Below are positions 1 through 9,172 of a DNA stretch of 64,000 nucleotides, one piece after another. A program made the position numbers and the translations under genes. This DNA comes from Herbiconiux sp. (GTDB lineage Bacteria; Actinomycetota; Actinomycetes; Actinomycetales; Microbacteriaceae), in contig NZ_JAHFUW010000009.1 in assembly GCF_023264855.1 (NCBI RefSeq), positions 1 through 64,000 of the forward strand, given 5' to 3'. The first letter of the stretch is position 1. Each line of letters starts with the position of its first letter. Below the pieces are notes generated by a model. That model ran no database searches. It was not told the DNA's origin and saw only the letters and a list, made by a program, of their open reading frames with translations.

Positions 1-3000
1 CCGCGAGGCCGAGCACGAGCGCGAGCAGCGCGAGGGCCAGGAGCGACCCGGGGGTCGCTCCTGTGGCGGCGAGCCGGGGGTCGCCGGCGGCGGCCGGATC
101 GGCGTCACCCGCACCGGGGCTGCCCGCCCCCGGCGTCTCGGAACCCGGGCCTCCGGGCTCCACCGGGGCGCCGTCGCGGCCTCGCACCTCCTCGGGGGTG
201 CCCGCGAAGAGGGCGCGGGAGTCGGCATCCCTCAGCACCATCCGCTCGCTGCCGTCGAGCAGGCGGTAGATCGCGTAGCTCTCGACGGGGTAGAGGATGA
301 GGGCGTCGAGATCGGCCGCGGCATCCGGGGTCGTCGCGATCTGCAGCGGGACGGTTCCCGCCGAGAGGTCGGCGCGGCCCAGGGTGCGGATCGTGACCGC
401 GCCGTCGGCGCCGGCGAGCTGCGCCGTGGTGTCGAAACGGCCGGGCGAGGAGAGCGACACCGACGGCGGCGCCGAGGCCGCACTGTCGACGGCACTCAGG
501 AACAGCAGGTGCTCCCCCGCAATCGGCACGTCGAGGTCGTAGGTCGAACTCGTGCCCGCCTCCAGGTGCGCGTAGGCCCGGTTCGAGAAGGCGGACGACC
601 CGTACCGCACCTCGGGCACGCCGAGGCGGTACAGGGAGGCCAGGGTCACGGTGGCGTACCCCTCGTAGGGCTTCGGGTTCGTGGAGTCGTTCGAGAACCG
701 AACGATCACCGCGGCCGCGTCATCCGGAACCGTGCCGATCAGCGTGGTGCGCACCGACCCGGCGCCCGAATACCAGGTGCGCGGGTTGTAGCCGAAGCCG
801 CTGTCGTCGGCCAGCAGCGTCTCGGTGCCGGAGGCGTCGACCGCGAGCACCTCGGCGTCGAGGTCGACCCCGAACTGCAGCAGGGCCGCGAAGTCGAGCA
901 TCAGCGCATCGCCCGCCTGCGGCTGGCCGTCACCGCCCACCGCGAGACGTGTCTCGATCGATCCGCCGTCGAACACCCGCACGTTGTTGTAGCCGTCGCC
1001 GGAGACGAAGAGCGCGTTCTGCCCCTCCCACCCCTGGTAGATCGGCTGGGGCGAGTCGACGGCGAGAGAGTCCTGATAGATCGCGGCCTCGTCAGTGCCC
1101 GATCCGGGCGCCTGCGTCACCACGGCACGTGCCGGATCGTTCAGTCCGCCGTCGGGCACGTCGAGCTGCTCGTCGGACGGACGCCCCTCGGCCACCAGAT
1201 CCTCGATCTCGACCGTGGTCGCCGTGCGCTCCTCCACCTTCGTGGCGGTCATCACGGCGAGCGCCTCGGGAACCCGCTGCACGCGCAGGATGGCGCGCAG
1301 GGCCTCGTCGACCGACTCGGCGCCGCTGTTGCTGTTCAGCCCGTCCACGGTGATGCCGTCGAACGCGAGGCCCAGCGTCTGGTCGAACATGGGCACGCCG
1401 AGCGGGTTCTGCCCCATCCACCAGGTGGCGGCCACACCCGCCATGTCGGCGTACTTCGTCTCGCCGGTCACCGCGTACAGCGCCAGGTAGTTCTCGACGT
1501 AGCTCGCGGTGCCGTAGTTGATCTGCGGCAGCCCGCTCTTGTTCGGACTCACCTCCATCGACCGGCCCGAGATCAGCAGGTCGGCGAGGAAGCTGTCGGC
1601 CGAGAGCTCCGCCGCGTCGATCCACTCGGTGTGCCCGGTGAGCGACCCGGCCAGGGCGAGTGCCTTGGTCTGGATGCTGCCCCACTCGTACCAGTTGCCG
1701 TTGCTGTGCTTGATCGCTCCGAGCGGATACCGGTCGAAGTCACCGGCCTGGTAGTAGGCGATGCCCTCGGCCAGTTCGCTCACCACGGTCACCGCGGCAT
1801 CTCGCTCGGCGCCCTGCAGCAGATCGGCGTGCTTCACGAGCGCCGCGACGGCCGTGGCCGAGAGCCAGCTGTCGTCGAACAGCAGCCAGGCGGGAGATCC
1901 GTCGGGCTGGGTCTGCCCGTACTCGGCGGAGACGAGCTCGCCGACGCGGTCCAGGCACAGCTGCAGCCGGCTCTGGAGGCGGCCGGCCAGCTCGGCGTCG
2001 GCATCCGTGATCAGCGGCAGAGCGGTGGCCATGGCCTCATAGGCCCGGGCCGCCCAGTAGCTGAACGCGGTCTGCGAGGAGGCGCTGTCCTTCTTGAACA
2101 GGGTGCCGTCGGCGTCGCGCGCCACGAAGTTGTCGAAGTCGCCGTTGGGCGCCTGCATCCACATCGCGAACTCGAGGCCGCGCTTCATCTGGTCGTAGCT
2201 GTGGGCGTCTCCGTAGGTCGTGTAGTGCTCGGCGTAGACGATCACGGCCCGGGCCACGTCGTCCAGCGCCGAGACGCCCTCCTGCGGGTCGCCGACCCAC
2301 TCGTAGCCTGCGGCGAGGTCGTCGCGGTCCAGCGGCTCGGCGTAGAGGTGCACGATCATCGCCGGCTCGCCGTCGAGCTCCACGTGCTCGCTCAAGAAGT
2401 CGAGGTGGCGGAGGTTGGCGTACACCTCGGAGGTGTCGCCGAGCACGAAGCGCACGTAGTACGAGAGATCCTTGGTGGTCACCTGGCCGTCGCCGTCGTA
2501 GTCGAGGGCGGGGTCGGATGCCCCGGCGGCGATCTGCTGCTCGAACCAGGCGGCATCCGCCGCATCCACGACGCCGTTGCCGTCGAGGTCGTCGTTCCCC
2601 TGCTCCCGCTCGCCCGAGAGGCGCACGTCGCGCAGCCGCAGCGGGTAGGCCGAGGTGTTGCGCAGTTCGAGGTCGAGGGCGGTGGCCGAGGCCGGCACGA
2701 CCGGGGCTCCGGATGCCGCGTCGGCAGCCGTCGCCGCGAGCTCCTGCCAGAGCGCGCGGTCCTGCCCCGGCGCCTCCGTGGCGCTCAGGATGTCGGCGCC
2801 ACCTAACTGGACCGCGGCGACCGTTCCGGCATCCGCCGGCGTGCGCGGGTCGATGAAGGCGTCGACGGCCAGTGACAACACGTCGCCGACCTGCGGCAGC
2901 GCCGGATCGGTTCCCACGGGCACGGCGCGCGAGACGGTGGCTCCGGGTTCGAGCACGACGCCGGAGGCGATCCGCGCCCCCGAGCTCGACCAGTTTGACT

Positions 3001-3646
3001 CCCCGTCGAGGTCGTCGGCGAACGCCGCGTTCGGCACGGCGACCGGCCGCTCACCCGCGCCGCTGTCGGCCCACAGCCGCACCTGGTGGAACTCGATCGT
3101 GCCGCCGGTGTCGTTGTGCAGCTCGACGTAGACCGTGCCGGCCGTGGCGCCGACGCGTCCCGTGCCGACGGGCTGGCTGCCGACGGTGACGCGCTGGCCG
3201 CGGGCGAGCGACGTGAGGTCGCTCCACTCCCCGAGGATCGCACTGCCGTCGGTCACCCGCACCAGCACGGTGGAGTCGACGGTGACGTCGCCGTGCAGGG
3301 TGACGTCGACCTCGGCCCTGATCAGATCGCCCGCAGCGACACCGGAGGGATCCGCGCCGACCGCGATGCCCTGGTAGGCGACTCCGCCGGGTGCGAGCTC
3401 GAGGGTGCGCTCCTGACGGGCATCTCCCTGCACCGACCAGCCGGTCTCCAGCGGGCTGCCGAAGTCGGCGTTCGGCAGCTCGTAGGCCACGGGCTGCGGC
3501 AGGGCGGAGGCCGGTGCGCCCGCGGGCACGGCCACCACCACGACCCCGGCGAGCACGGCGGCCAGCCCGGCGGAGAGGGCGCTCCACGAGCGCGGACGAC
3601 GGGGCCTCCCGCCGGACGCGCGGGCGCTGGTTCGGAACTGGATCAT
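1..3646 (-). CDS. Surface-anchored glycosidase-like protein with dockerin repeats and LAXTG sorting motif (3' end cut by window edge)
   Basis: At least 1215 residues are visible; the C-terminus runs off the window. The start ATG at 3646 follows a GAGGAG ribosome-binding site. Residues 1-48 form a long signal peptide. Two beta-sandwich modules follow (about 55-195 and 200-345), each opening with an N-A-x-F / W pattern like carbohydrate-binding modules. Residues 350-405 hold two EF-hand-like dockerin repeats (DLDGNG and DYDGDG). About 410-770 looks like an (alpha/alpha)6-barrel glycosidase, with a GH9-like WWMGQNPLG segment near its end; I cannot assign the family. A beta-rich domain spans about 850-1165. 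A Pro/Gly-rich spacer, LAATG at 1192-1196 and a hydrophobic tail then follow, matching class E sortase substrates. It diverges from the LacI regulator of a mannoside operon, so it probably releases oligosaccharides at the cell surface. That role is inference. Confidence 0.75.
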   Translation of the reverse strand, partial: MIQFRTSARASGGRPRRPRSWSALSAGLAAVLAGVVVVAVPAGAPASALPQPVAYELPNADFGSPLETGWSVQGDARQERTLELAPGGVAYQGIAVGADPSGVAAGDLIRAEVDVTLHGDVTVDSTVLVRVTDGSAILGEWSDLTSLARGQRVTVGSQPVGTGRVGATAGTVYVELHNDTGGTIEFHQVRLWADSGAGERPVAVPNAAFADDLDGESNWSSSGARIASGVVLEPGATVSRAVPVGTDPALPQVGDVLSLAVDAFIDPRTPADAGTVAAVQLGGADILSATEAPGQDRALWQELAATAADAASGAPVVPASATALDLELRNTSAYPLRLRDVRLSGEREQGNDDLDGNGVVDAADAAWFEQQIAAGASDPALDYDGDGQVTTKDLSYYVRFVLGDTSEVYANLRHLDFLSEHVELDGEPAMIVHLYAEPLDRDDLAAGYEWVGDPQEGVSALDDVARAVIVYAEHYTTYGDAHSYDQMKRGLEFAMWMQAPNGDFDNFVARDADGTLFKKDSASSQTAFSYWAARAYEAMATALPLITDADAELAGRLQSRLQLCLDRVGELVSAEYGQTQPDGSPAWLLFDDSWLSATAVAALVKHADLLQGAERDAAVTVVSELAEGIAYYQAGDFDRYPLGAIKHSNGNWYEWGSIQTKALALAGSLTGHTEWIDAAELSADSFLADLLISGRSMEVSPNKSGLPQINYGTASYVENYLALYAVTGETKYADMAGVAATWWMGQNPLGVPMFDQTLGLAFDGITVDGLNSNSGAESVDEALRAILRVQRVPEALAVMTATKVEERTATTVEIEDLVAEGRPSDEQLDVPDGGLNDPARAVVTQAPGSGTDEAAIYQDSLAVDSPQPIYQGWEGQNALFVSGDGYNNVRVFDGGSIETRLAVGGDGQPQAGDALMLDFAALLQFGVDLDAEVLAVDASGTETLLADDSGFGYNPRTWYSGAGSVRTTLIGTVPDDAAAVIVRFSNDSTNPKPYEGYATVTLASLYRLGVPEVRYGSSAFSNRAYAHLEAGTSSTYDLDVPIAGEHLLFLSAVDSAASAPPSVSLSSPGRFDTTAQLAGADGAVTIRTLGRADLSAGTVPLQIATTPDAAADLDALILYPVESYAIYRLLDGSERMVLRDADSRALFAGTPEEVRGRDGAPVEPGGPGSETPGAGSPGAGDADPAAAGDPRLAATGATPGSLLALALLALVLGLA

Positions 3647-3657
3647 GGGAACTCCTC

Positions 3658-3689
3658 GTCGGACCGGGCCGGAGACATCGTTGTCCGAC
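3658..3689. repeat. Inverted repeat in the leader of the surface glycosidase
   Basis: GTCGGAC at 3658-3664 is matched by GTCCGAC at 3683-3689 with an 18-nt spacer. It lies just upstream of the start of the minus-strand surface protein. It could be a second regulator site or an RNA hairpin; nothing else identifies it. Confidence 0.35.
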
Positions 3690-3758
3690 CGTCGCGGAAC
3701 ATGATCCGTGACGAATCGCGACGAAGTCAAGGGCTCGAGGGAAGGTCGATCCGAGGGG

Positions 3759-3786
3759 TTGACGGGCTTTCCTAAACCGGTATAAC
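3759..3786 (+). promoter_or_regulatory. Promoter of the lacI-led mannoside operon
   Basis: TTGACG (3759-3764), a 16-bp spacer and TATAAC (3781-3786) form one of the best sigma70-like promoters in the window. The -10 overlaps the first ACCGGT operator, so repressor binding would block it directly. The predicted start is near 3793, giving a 60-nt leader with GAGGAG before the GTG at 3856. Confidence 0.7.
3772..3785. promoter_or_regulatory. LacI-family operator 1
   Basis: CTAAACCGGTATAA is a near-palindrome centred on ACCGGT with a central CG, the usual layout of LacI-family operators. It overlaps the -10 of the lacI promoter. A copy with 13 of 14 identical bases starts 25 bp downstream. Confidence 0.7.
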
Positions 3787-3796
3787 CTTCACAGTG

Positions 3797-3810
3797 CTAA
3801 ACCGGTATAG
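3797..3810. promoter_or_regulatory. LacI-family operator 2
   Basis: CTAAACCGGTATAG is the second copy of the ACCGGT-centred near-palindrome. It covers the predicted transcription start and lies 25 bp (about 2.4 helical turns) after copy 1. The pair suggests cooperative autorepression by the adjacent LacI protein. Confidence 0.7.
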
Positions 3811-3855
3811 GCCACAGGGTCCACCGGATGGCGCCCATCTCGACGAGGAGTCCGC

Positions 3856-4926
3856 GTGAGCAGGAGACCGACGATCAGCGACGTCGCCCACGAGGCCGGC
3901 GTCTCGAAGGGCCTGGTGTCGTTCGTCTTCAACGGCCGGCCCGGCGTCTCGCCCGCCACCCGCGACCGCATCCTCGCCGCCGCCGCGGAGCTCGGCTGGC
4001 GGCCGAACCCCAACGCCCGTTCGCTCACCACCCAGACGGCGTACGCCCTGGGGCTCGTGGTGCTGCGCGACCCGGCCATCCTGGGCTCCGACCCGTTCTT
4101 CCCCGCCTTCATCTCCGGCGTCGAGGCGGTGCTCTCCGACCGCGGCCGGGTGATGCTGCTGAGCGTCGTGCCCGACGAGGAGCGCGAGCTCGAGACCTAC
4201 CGCAAGCTGGCGGCCGAGAGCCGGGTCGACGGCGTCTTCCTCACCGACCTGCGCCACCACGACCCGCGCATCGCCCTGCTGGCCGAGCTCGGCATCCCTG
4301 CCGTCACCCTGGGGCGGCCGGATGTTCCGAGCGGGTTCCCCGTGATCGACCGCGACTACGGCCACGGCATCACCGCGGTCGTCTCCCGGCTGCGCGAACT
4401 CGGCCACACCCGCATCGCCCATGTGGCCGGCGACGACCGGATGCTGCACGGCACCCGCCGTCGCGACCAGTTCGCGGAGGCCGTGCGGGCCTCCGGCGGT
4501 GAGCCGATCGTCGTGGGCGCCGACTTCTCACCCGATGCCGGCGCCCAGGCGACGCGGGCACTGCTCGCGCGCGACGAGGCTCCCACCGCCATCGTGTTCG
4601 CGAACGACCCGATGGCGATCGCCGGCATGGCCGTGGCCCAGCAACTCGGATACCGGCTGCCCGAGCAGCTGTCGATCACCGGCATGGACGGTTCGGAGAT
4701 GTCGCAGTACCTCTTCCCCCCGCTGGCGACGGTCGGCAACGACCCCGCCGAATGGGGCCGCACCGCAGCTCACTCGCTGCTGGCGCTGATCGAGACCGGA
4801 GCATCCGAGGATGTCACGCTCCCCGCCGCGGAGTTCATCCCGCGCGGTTCCATCGCACCACCCCCCACACCCGACGGCTCCGCCGTCGACACCCCACAGC
4901 AGACGGCCACGCCGTCGACGAGATAG
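3856..4926 (+). CDS. LacI-family transcriptional regulator of the mannoside locus
   Basis: A 356-residue repressor with a normal LacI-family layout: an N-terminal helix-turn-helix and hinge (about residues 5-55, with TISDVAHEAGVSKG), then a periplasmic-binding-like effector domain running to about 335. The GTG start has GAGGAG six bases upstream. It is the first gene of the sugar ABC transporter run and has two matching operators in its own promoter, so it most likely represses itself and the operon until a sugar binds. The ligand is probably a mannoside judged from the downstream GH130 and GH2 genes; this is inferred. The divergent surface glycosidase may be under the same control. Confidence 0.9.
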   Translation: MSRRPTISDVAHEAGVSKGLVSFVFNGRPGVSPATRDRILAAAAELGWRPNPNARSLTTQTAYALGLVVLRDPAILGSDPFFPAFISGVEAVLSDRGRVMLLSVVPDEERELETYRKLAAESRVDGVFLTDLRHHDPRIALLAELGIPAVTLGRPDVPSGFPVIDRDYGHGITAVVSRLRELGHTRIAHVAGDDRMLHGTRRRDQFAEAVRASGGEPIVVGADFSPDAGAQATRALLARDEAPTAIVFANDPMAIAGMAVAQQLGYRLPEQLSITGMDGSEMSQYLFPPLATVGNDPAEWGRTAAHSLLALIETGASEDVTLPAAEFIPRGSIAPPPTPDGSAVDTPQQTATPSTR

Positions 4927-4935
4927 GAGAACCCC

Positions 4936-6234
4936 GTGCAAAGACGCACTCGAATCGCCGTGCTGGCCGCCAGCACCGTGGCGGCGCTGTCCCTGGCCGC
5001 CTGCAGCGGCGGAGGGGGCGGCAGCGCCTCCGACGCCGCCACCGCCCGAGGCCCGATCACCATCTGGTACTCCAACAACGCCTCCGAGGTGGAGTGGGGC
5101 AAGGGAATGGTGGAGGCCTGGAACGCCGACCACCCGGATGAGGAGATCACCGCGCAGGAGATCCCCGCCGGCAAGAGCAGCGAAGAAGTGATCACCGCCG
5201 CCATCACGGCCGGCACCACCCCGTGCCTGGTCTTCAACAACCTGCCGGCCGCGACCGGCCAGTTCCAGAAGCAGGGCGGCCTGGTCGACCTGTCGAGCTT
5301 CGAAGACGGCGACTCCTACATCCAGGCGCGCAGCGGCGACATCGCCGAGCAGTACCGCTCCTCCGACGGCGACTTCTACCAGCTGCCGTGGAAGTCGAAC
5401 CCGGTGATGATCTTCTACAACAAGGACCTCTTCACCGCCGCCGGCCTCGACCCCGAGAACCCGAAGCTGTCGACCTACGACGACTTCCTCACCTCGGCCA
5501 AGGCGATCGTCTCCAGCGGGGCCGCCGACTTCGCCATCAACCCCTCGCCCACCAGCGAGTTCTTCCAGCCCAACTTCGACTTCATCCCGCTGTTCGCCGC
5601 GCAGACCGGTGGCCAGCAGATCGTCGAAGACGGCAAGGCCACCTTCGCCGACGACGACGGATACGCGGTCGCCGACTTCTGGGCCAGCGTCTACAGCGAC
5701 GACCTCGCCGGCAAGGAGAAGTACGAGGGCGACGCCTTCGCCGACGGCAAGGCGGCCATGGCCATCGTGGGCCCGTGGGCGATCGCCTACTACGGCGACA
5801 AGATCGCCAACTGGGGCGCGGTACCGGTTCCCACCGAGAACGGCACCCCGGCAGACGAGACGTACACCTTCTCCGACGCCAAGTCGGTGGGCATGTACAG
5901 CTCCTGCGAGAACCAGGGAACCGCCTGGGACGTGCTGAAGTTCGCGACCGGCGAGGAGCAGGACGGACAGCTGCTCGAGCTCACCGGCCAGATGCCCATC
6001 CGCACCGACCTCGCCACCACCTACTCCGACTACTTCACGGCCAACCCCGACTACGAGGTGTTCGGCGACCAGGCCAACCGCACGGTCGAGGATCCGAGCG
6101 ACCCGGAGGCGGTCGCGATGATGCAGGCGCTGCGCGACGCGTACACCAAGGCCGTGGTCACCGGCGACGGTGACGTGAAGAGCGCTCTGGACGAGGCGGC
6201 GAAGAAGATCGACTCGCTGGCCACGCAGGGCTGA
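4936..6234 (+). CDS. Sugar ABC transporter substrate-binding lipoprotein
   Basis: A 432-residue extracellular solute-binding protein of family 1 (oligosaccharide type). The signal peptide ends in the lipobox LAAC with the lipidated cysteine at residue 23, followed by a Gly/Ser linker. The mature part has the usual features, such as an ITIWYSN-like first strand and a GPWAIAYYG segment in the C-lobe. It starts with GTG, with AGGAGA just upstream, nine bases after lacI stops. It would capture an oligosaccharide for the two permeases that follow. No ATPase gene is present, so a shared MsmK/UgpC-type ATPase encoded elsewhere is expected. Confidence 0.92.
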   Translation: MQRRTRIAVLAASTVAALSLAACSGGGGGSASDAATARGPITIWYSNNASEVEWGKGMVEAWNADHPDEEITAQEIPAGKSSEEVITAAITAGTTPCLVFNNLPAATGQFQKQGGLVDLSSFEDGDSYIQARSGDIAEQYRSSDGDFYQLPWKSNPVMIFYNKDLFTAAGLDPENPKLSTYDDFLTSAKAIVSSGAADFAINPSPTSEFFQPNFDFIPLFAAQTGGQQIVEDGKATFADDDGYAVADFWASVYSDDLAGKEKYEGDAFADGKAAMAIVGPWAIAYYGDKIANWGAVPVPTENGTPADETYTFSDAKSVGMYSSCENQGTAWDVLKFATGEEQDGQLLELTGQMPIRTDLATTYSDYFTANPDYEVFGDQANRTVEDPSDPEAVAMMQALRDAYTKAVVTGDGDVKSALDEAAKKIDSLATQG

Positions 6235-6239
6235 CCCTG

Positions 6240-7205
6240 ATGTCCGGCACCACGACCCGCCAGGAGGATCGCACCGCGCGGTCCTCCCGGCGGGGCCCCG
6301 GGCCCTCCGGCCGCCGCTCCCTGCTGTCGCGCCTCCTCGGCGCACAGCCGATCGGCTGGCTGTTCGGCGCCCCCTACCTCGTGTTCGCGATCATCGTGTT
6401 CGCCTACCCGCTGGCCTTCGCGATCTACATGTCGTTCTTCGACTACTTCTTCTCGGCGCCGGGCGTGGAGGTCGACAAGCCCTTCGTGGGCTTCGACAAC
6501 TACGTCGCCGTGGTGACCGACCCCGCCGTGCTGCAGTCGCTCGGCAACGTGCTGGTCTTCCTCGTGATCAACGTGCCGCTCACAGTGGTGCTCTCGATCG
6601 TGCTGGCCAGCGCCCTGAACAAGGTGGTGCACCTGCGCACCTTCCTGCGGGTGAGCTACTACGTGCCTTACGTCACGGCGAGCGTCGCGCTCGTGGGCGT
6701 GTGGCTGTTCCTGTTCAGCGGCAACGGACTGGTGAACAACATCCTGGGGCCGCTCGCTCCCACCCCGTCCTGGCTGGTGAACCCGGCGCTCGCGATGCCC
6801 ACCATCGCCCTGTTCGTCACCTGGAAGCAGCTGGGCTTCTACATCCTGCTGTACCTGGCCGCGCTGCAGAACGTGCCGAAGGAGCTCTACGAATCGGCGT
6901 CCACCGACGGCGCCGGCGTCATCCGGAGCTTCTTCTCGGTGACCGTGCCGGGCGTGCGCCAGGCCACCGTGCTCGTGCTGATGCTCTCCACCATCATCGG
7001 CGCCAACCTCTTCACCGAGCCCTACCTGCTCACCGGCGGGGGCGGCCCGAACGGGGCATCCGCGTCGCCGGTGCTCATCATGTACCAGCGCGGCATCCAG
7101 CAGGGGCATCCGGGGTTCGCTGCAGCCCTCGGCATCCTGCTCACCATCGCCGTGCTGATCGTGGCGCTGCTGCAACGCCGCTTCGCGGGAGGGAAAGAGG
7201 AATGA
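6240..7205 (+). CDS. Sugar ABC transporter permease (MalF/UgpA-like)
   Basis: A 321-residue inner-membrane permease with about six transmembrane segments and an EAA-like cytoplasmic loop, seen here as ESASTDGAG followed by a TVPG segment. This loop contacts the ATPase. The N-terminal 35 residues are Arg/Ser-rich and cytoplasmic. It starts five bases after the binding-protein gene and overlaps the second permease by ATGA at 7202-7205, so the pair is translationally coupled. It belongs to the carbohydrate uptake (CUT1) type. Confidence 0.92.
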   Translation: MSGTTTRQEDRTARSSRRGPGPSGRRSLLSRLLGAQPIGWLFGAPYLVFAIIVFAYPLAFAIYMSFFDYFFSAPGVEVDKPFVGFDNYVAVVTDPAVLQSLGNVLVFLVINVPLTVVLSIVLASALNKVVHLRTFLRVSYYVPYVTASVALVGVWLFLFSGNGLVNNILGPLAPTPSWLVNPALAMPTIALFVTWKQLGFYILLYLAALQNVPKELYESASTDGAGVIRSFFSVTVPGVRQATVLVLMLSTIIGANLFTEPYLLTGGGGPNGASASPVLIMYQRGIQQGHPGFAAALGILLTIAVLIVALLQRRFAGGKEE

Positions 7206-8089
7206 GCCGCATGACTCGCAGAACCCGCCGGTTCGCCCGTGCCGGATCGGCCCCGCTCAGCCGCGGCCAGGCCGTGCTGAGGGGCGTCGTGCTCGGAGCG
7301 GGGGCGCTGGTGTTCCTGTTCCCCTTCTACTACATGATCATCGGATCGCTGCAGAGCTCTCCCGACACCTCCGTGTCGGGCGCGTTCCCCGACCCCTCGA
7401 ACCTCACCACCTCCAACTACGAAGCCATCAACAGCCGCATCGACCTGTTCCAGGGGCTCATCAACTCAGGGATCTTCACCGGCGGCGTGGTGCTGTGCAC
7501 CGTGGTGTTCGGTGTGCTGGCCGGCTACGCGCTCGCCATCCTGCGCTGGCGCGGGCGCAGCGCCACCTTCGCGCTGGTGCTGCTGGTGCAGGTGGTGCCG
7601 TTCCAGCTGCTGATGATCCCGCTCTACGTGCTGATCGCGCGCAACTACGGACTCTCCGACAACTACCTCGGGATGATCCTGCCGTTCGCCATCAACTCCA
7701 CGGCGGTCATCATCTTCCGCCAGTACTTCCTGCAGCTCCCGCGCGAGCTGTTCGAGGCGGCGCGGATCGACGGGGCCGGCGAGTTCATGCTGCTCTGGCG
7801 GGTGGCGCTTCCGCTCGTGCGGCCCGCCGTGGTGACGGCGCTGCTGCTGACCTTCATCGGGCCCTGGAACGAGTTCCTCTGGCCCTTCCTGATCACGAAG
7901 GACGCCTCGATGCAGCCGCTCGCCGTGTCGCTGGCGAACTACGTCACCAACGTGGCCGCGTCCACCGCCAACCCCTACGGCGCCGTTCTGGCGGGCGCCG
8001 TGGTGCTGGCCGCGCCCGTCGTCATCCTCTTCATCGTCTTCCAGCGGTACTTCGTCTCGACCGACGTCGGATCCGCCGTCAAAGGATAA
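7202..8089 (+). CDS. Sugar ABC transporter permease (MalG-like)
   Basis: A 295-residue permease and partner of the preceding gene. It has about six membrane spans and a well-preserved EAA loop (EAARIDGAG) near the C-terminal third. The ATG at 7202 is chosen because it overlaps the previous stop as ATGA and follows a GGGAAAGAGG ribosome-binding site. A longer open frame upstream lies inside the first permease and is spurious. The next gene begins six bases after the stop. Confidence 0.92.
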   Translation: MSRMTRRTRRFARAGSAPLSRGQAVLRGVVLGAGALVFLFPFYYMIIGSLQSSPDTSVSGAFPDPSNLTTSNYEAINSRIDLFQGLINSGIFTGGVVLCTVVFGVLAGYALAILRWRGRSATFALVLLVQVVPFQLLMIPLYVLIARNYGLSDNYLGMILPFAINSTAVIIFRQYFLQLPRELFEAARIDGAGEFMLLWRVALPLVRPAVVTALLLTFIGPWNEFLWPFLITKDASMQPLAVSLANYVTNVAASTANPYGAVLAGAVVLAAPVVILFIVFQRYFVSTDVGSAVKG

Positions 8090-8095
8090 GGAACC

Positions 8096-9172
8096 ATGCA
8101 TCCGATCACCCCCGAGCGGCTCCGCGCCGCCTACGAGACCGCGACCCGGTTCGACCACCCGCTGATCTCGTACATCACCACCGACCAGTTCTCGGCCGAG
8201 TACCCCGAGCGGCCGGACTGGGCCATCGGGCCGTTCCGCCGCGACGACTCGCTCACCTTCACCCAGCCGGCCACCTGGAACGACCCCACCGGCATCGGCT
8301 GGACCGACGGCTTCATCTTCAACCCCTCGCTGCTGGTGGAGGACGACACCCTGCACCTGTTCTACCGGGCCTCGCCCCGCAAGGAGTCGATGTGCAGCCG
8401 CATCGGGCTCGCGCACTACACGCGCGAGACGGGCTGGGTCGACGACCCGGCGAACCCCATCCTCTTCCCCACCCTCGACAACGAGGTGCTGAGTGTGGAG
8501 GACCCGAAGATCTACAAGGCCGACGACGGCCGCTACGTGCTCTTCTACAACGGCATCTGGGACTTCGAGGGCACCTCGGAGGCCGAGCAGTACCCGTCGT
8601 TCGGGCATCCGCTCGAGAACATCGGCTGCGACATCATGGTGGCCGTCTCCGACGACCTCGTGCACTGGGAGAAGCGCGGCATCGTGGTGCCCTACGAGAT
8701 CTCCCGGCTCTGGGTGAAGGGCGCCGTCATCCCCCGCAACACCCGGGGCGAGGCGGTGCGGATCGGCGGCGAATACCTGATGTACCTCTCCGAGGGCTGC
8801 AACGGCGTGCGCTACGTCGGGCACTCGGACGACCTCGTGACCTGGCGCTTCGAGCAGCAGGACTACCTCGATCTCGGCGAGTACGGCGGCACCCTGTTCG
8901 AGGTGGCCTGCGCGGTCACCGGGCACGACGACTCGGGCGACCTGGTGCTCGACTTCTTCTACCAGGATGCCGACGGCGAGCTCGCCGCGGCCCAGGCGCT
9001 CTACAGCGTCGACGCCCCATTCACCCAGCGGGAGCTGCACCGCGGCGGCTCGCTGGCCTGGGGCGGACTGGCCGGCTTCGACGGCGGCGTGTACTTCGCC
9101 CAGGGCTGGGACGCCGCCGAGGGCAGCCGCGAGCTCTACTTCTACCGGGCCGTGGCGGGCGACGATGAGTGA
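8096..9172 (+). CDS. GH130-family beta-mannoside phosphorylase or beta-1,2-mannosidase
   Basis: A 358-residue cytoplasmic enzyme whose length and motifs fit glycoside hydrolase family 130. It has a five-bladed propeller with NPSLLVEDDTLHLFYRA, a VEDPKIYK strand and a WVKGAVIPR segment. Family members either phosphorolyse beta-1,4-mannosides or hydrolyse beta-1,2-mannosides. The sequence alone does not separate these. No signal peptide is present, so it acts on imported sugars. It overlaps the following beta-mannosidase by eight bases. The pairing points to stepwise breakdown of mannose-containing oligosaccharides. Confidence 0.82.
   Translation: MHPITPERLRAAYETATRFDHPLISYITTDQFSAEYPERPDWAIGPFRRDDSLTFTQPATWNDPTGIGWTDGFIFNPSLLVEDDTLHLFYRASPRKESMCSRIGLAHYTRETGWVDDPANPILFPTLDNEVLSVEDPKIYKADDGRYVLFYNGIWDFEGTSEAEQYPSFGHPLENIGCDIMVAVSDDLVHWEKRGIVVPYEISRLWVKGAVIPRNTRGEAVRIGGEYLMYLSEGCNGVRYVGHSDDLVTWRFEQQDYLDLGEYGGTLFEVACAVTGHDDSGDLVLDFFYQDADGELAAAQALYSVDAPFTQRELHRGGSLAWGGLAGFDGGVYFAQGWDAAEGSRELYFYRAVAGDDE

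Noticed and set aside
509-2806. Long plus-strand open frame opposite the surface glycosidase
   Set aside because: Its translation is an Arg/Gly/Val-rich shadow; the minus strand encodes a signal peptide, dockerin repeats and a sortase motif in one unbroken frame.
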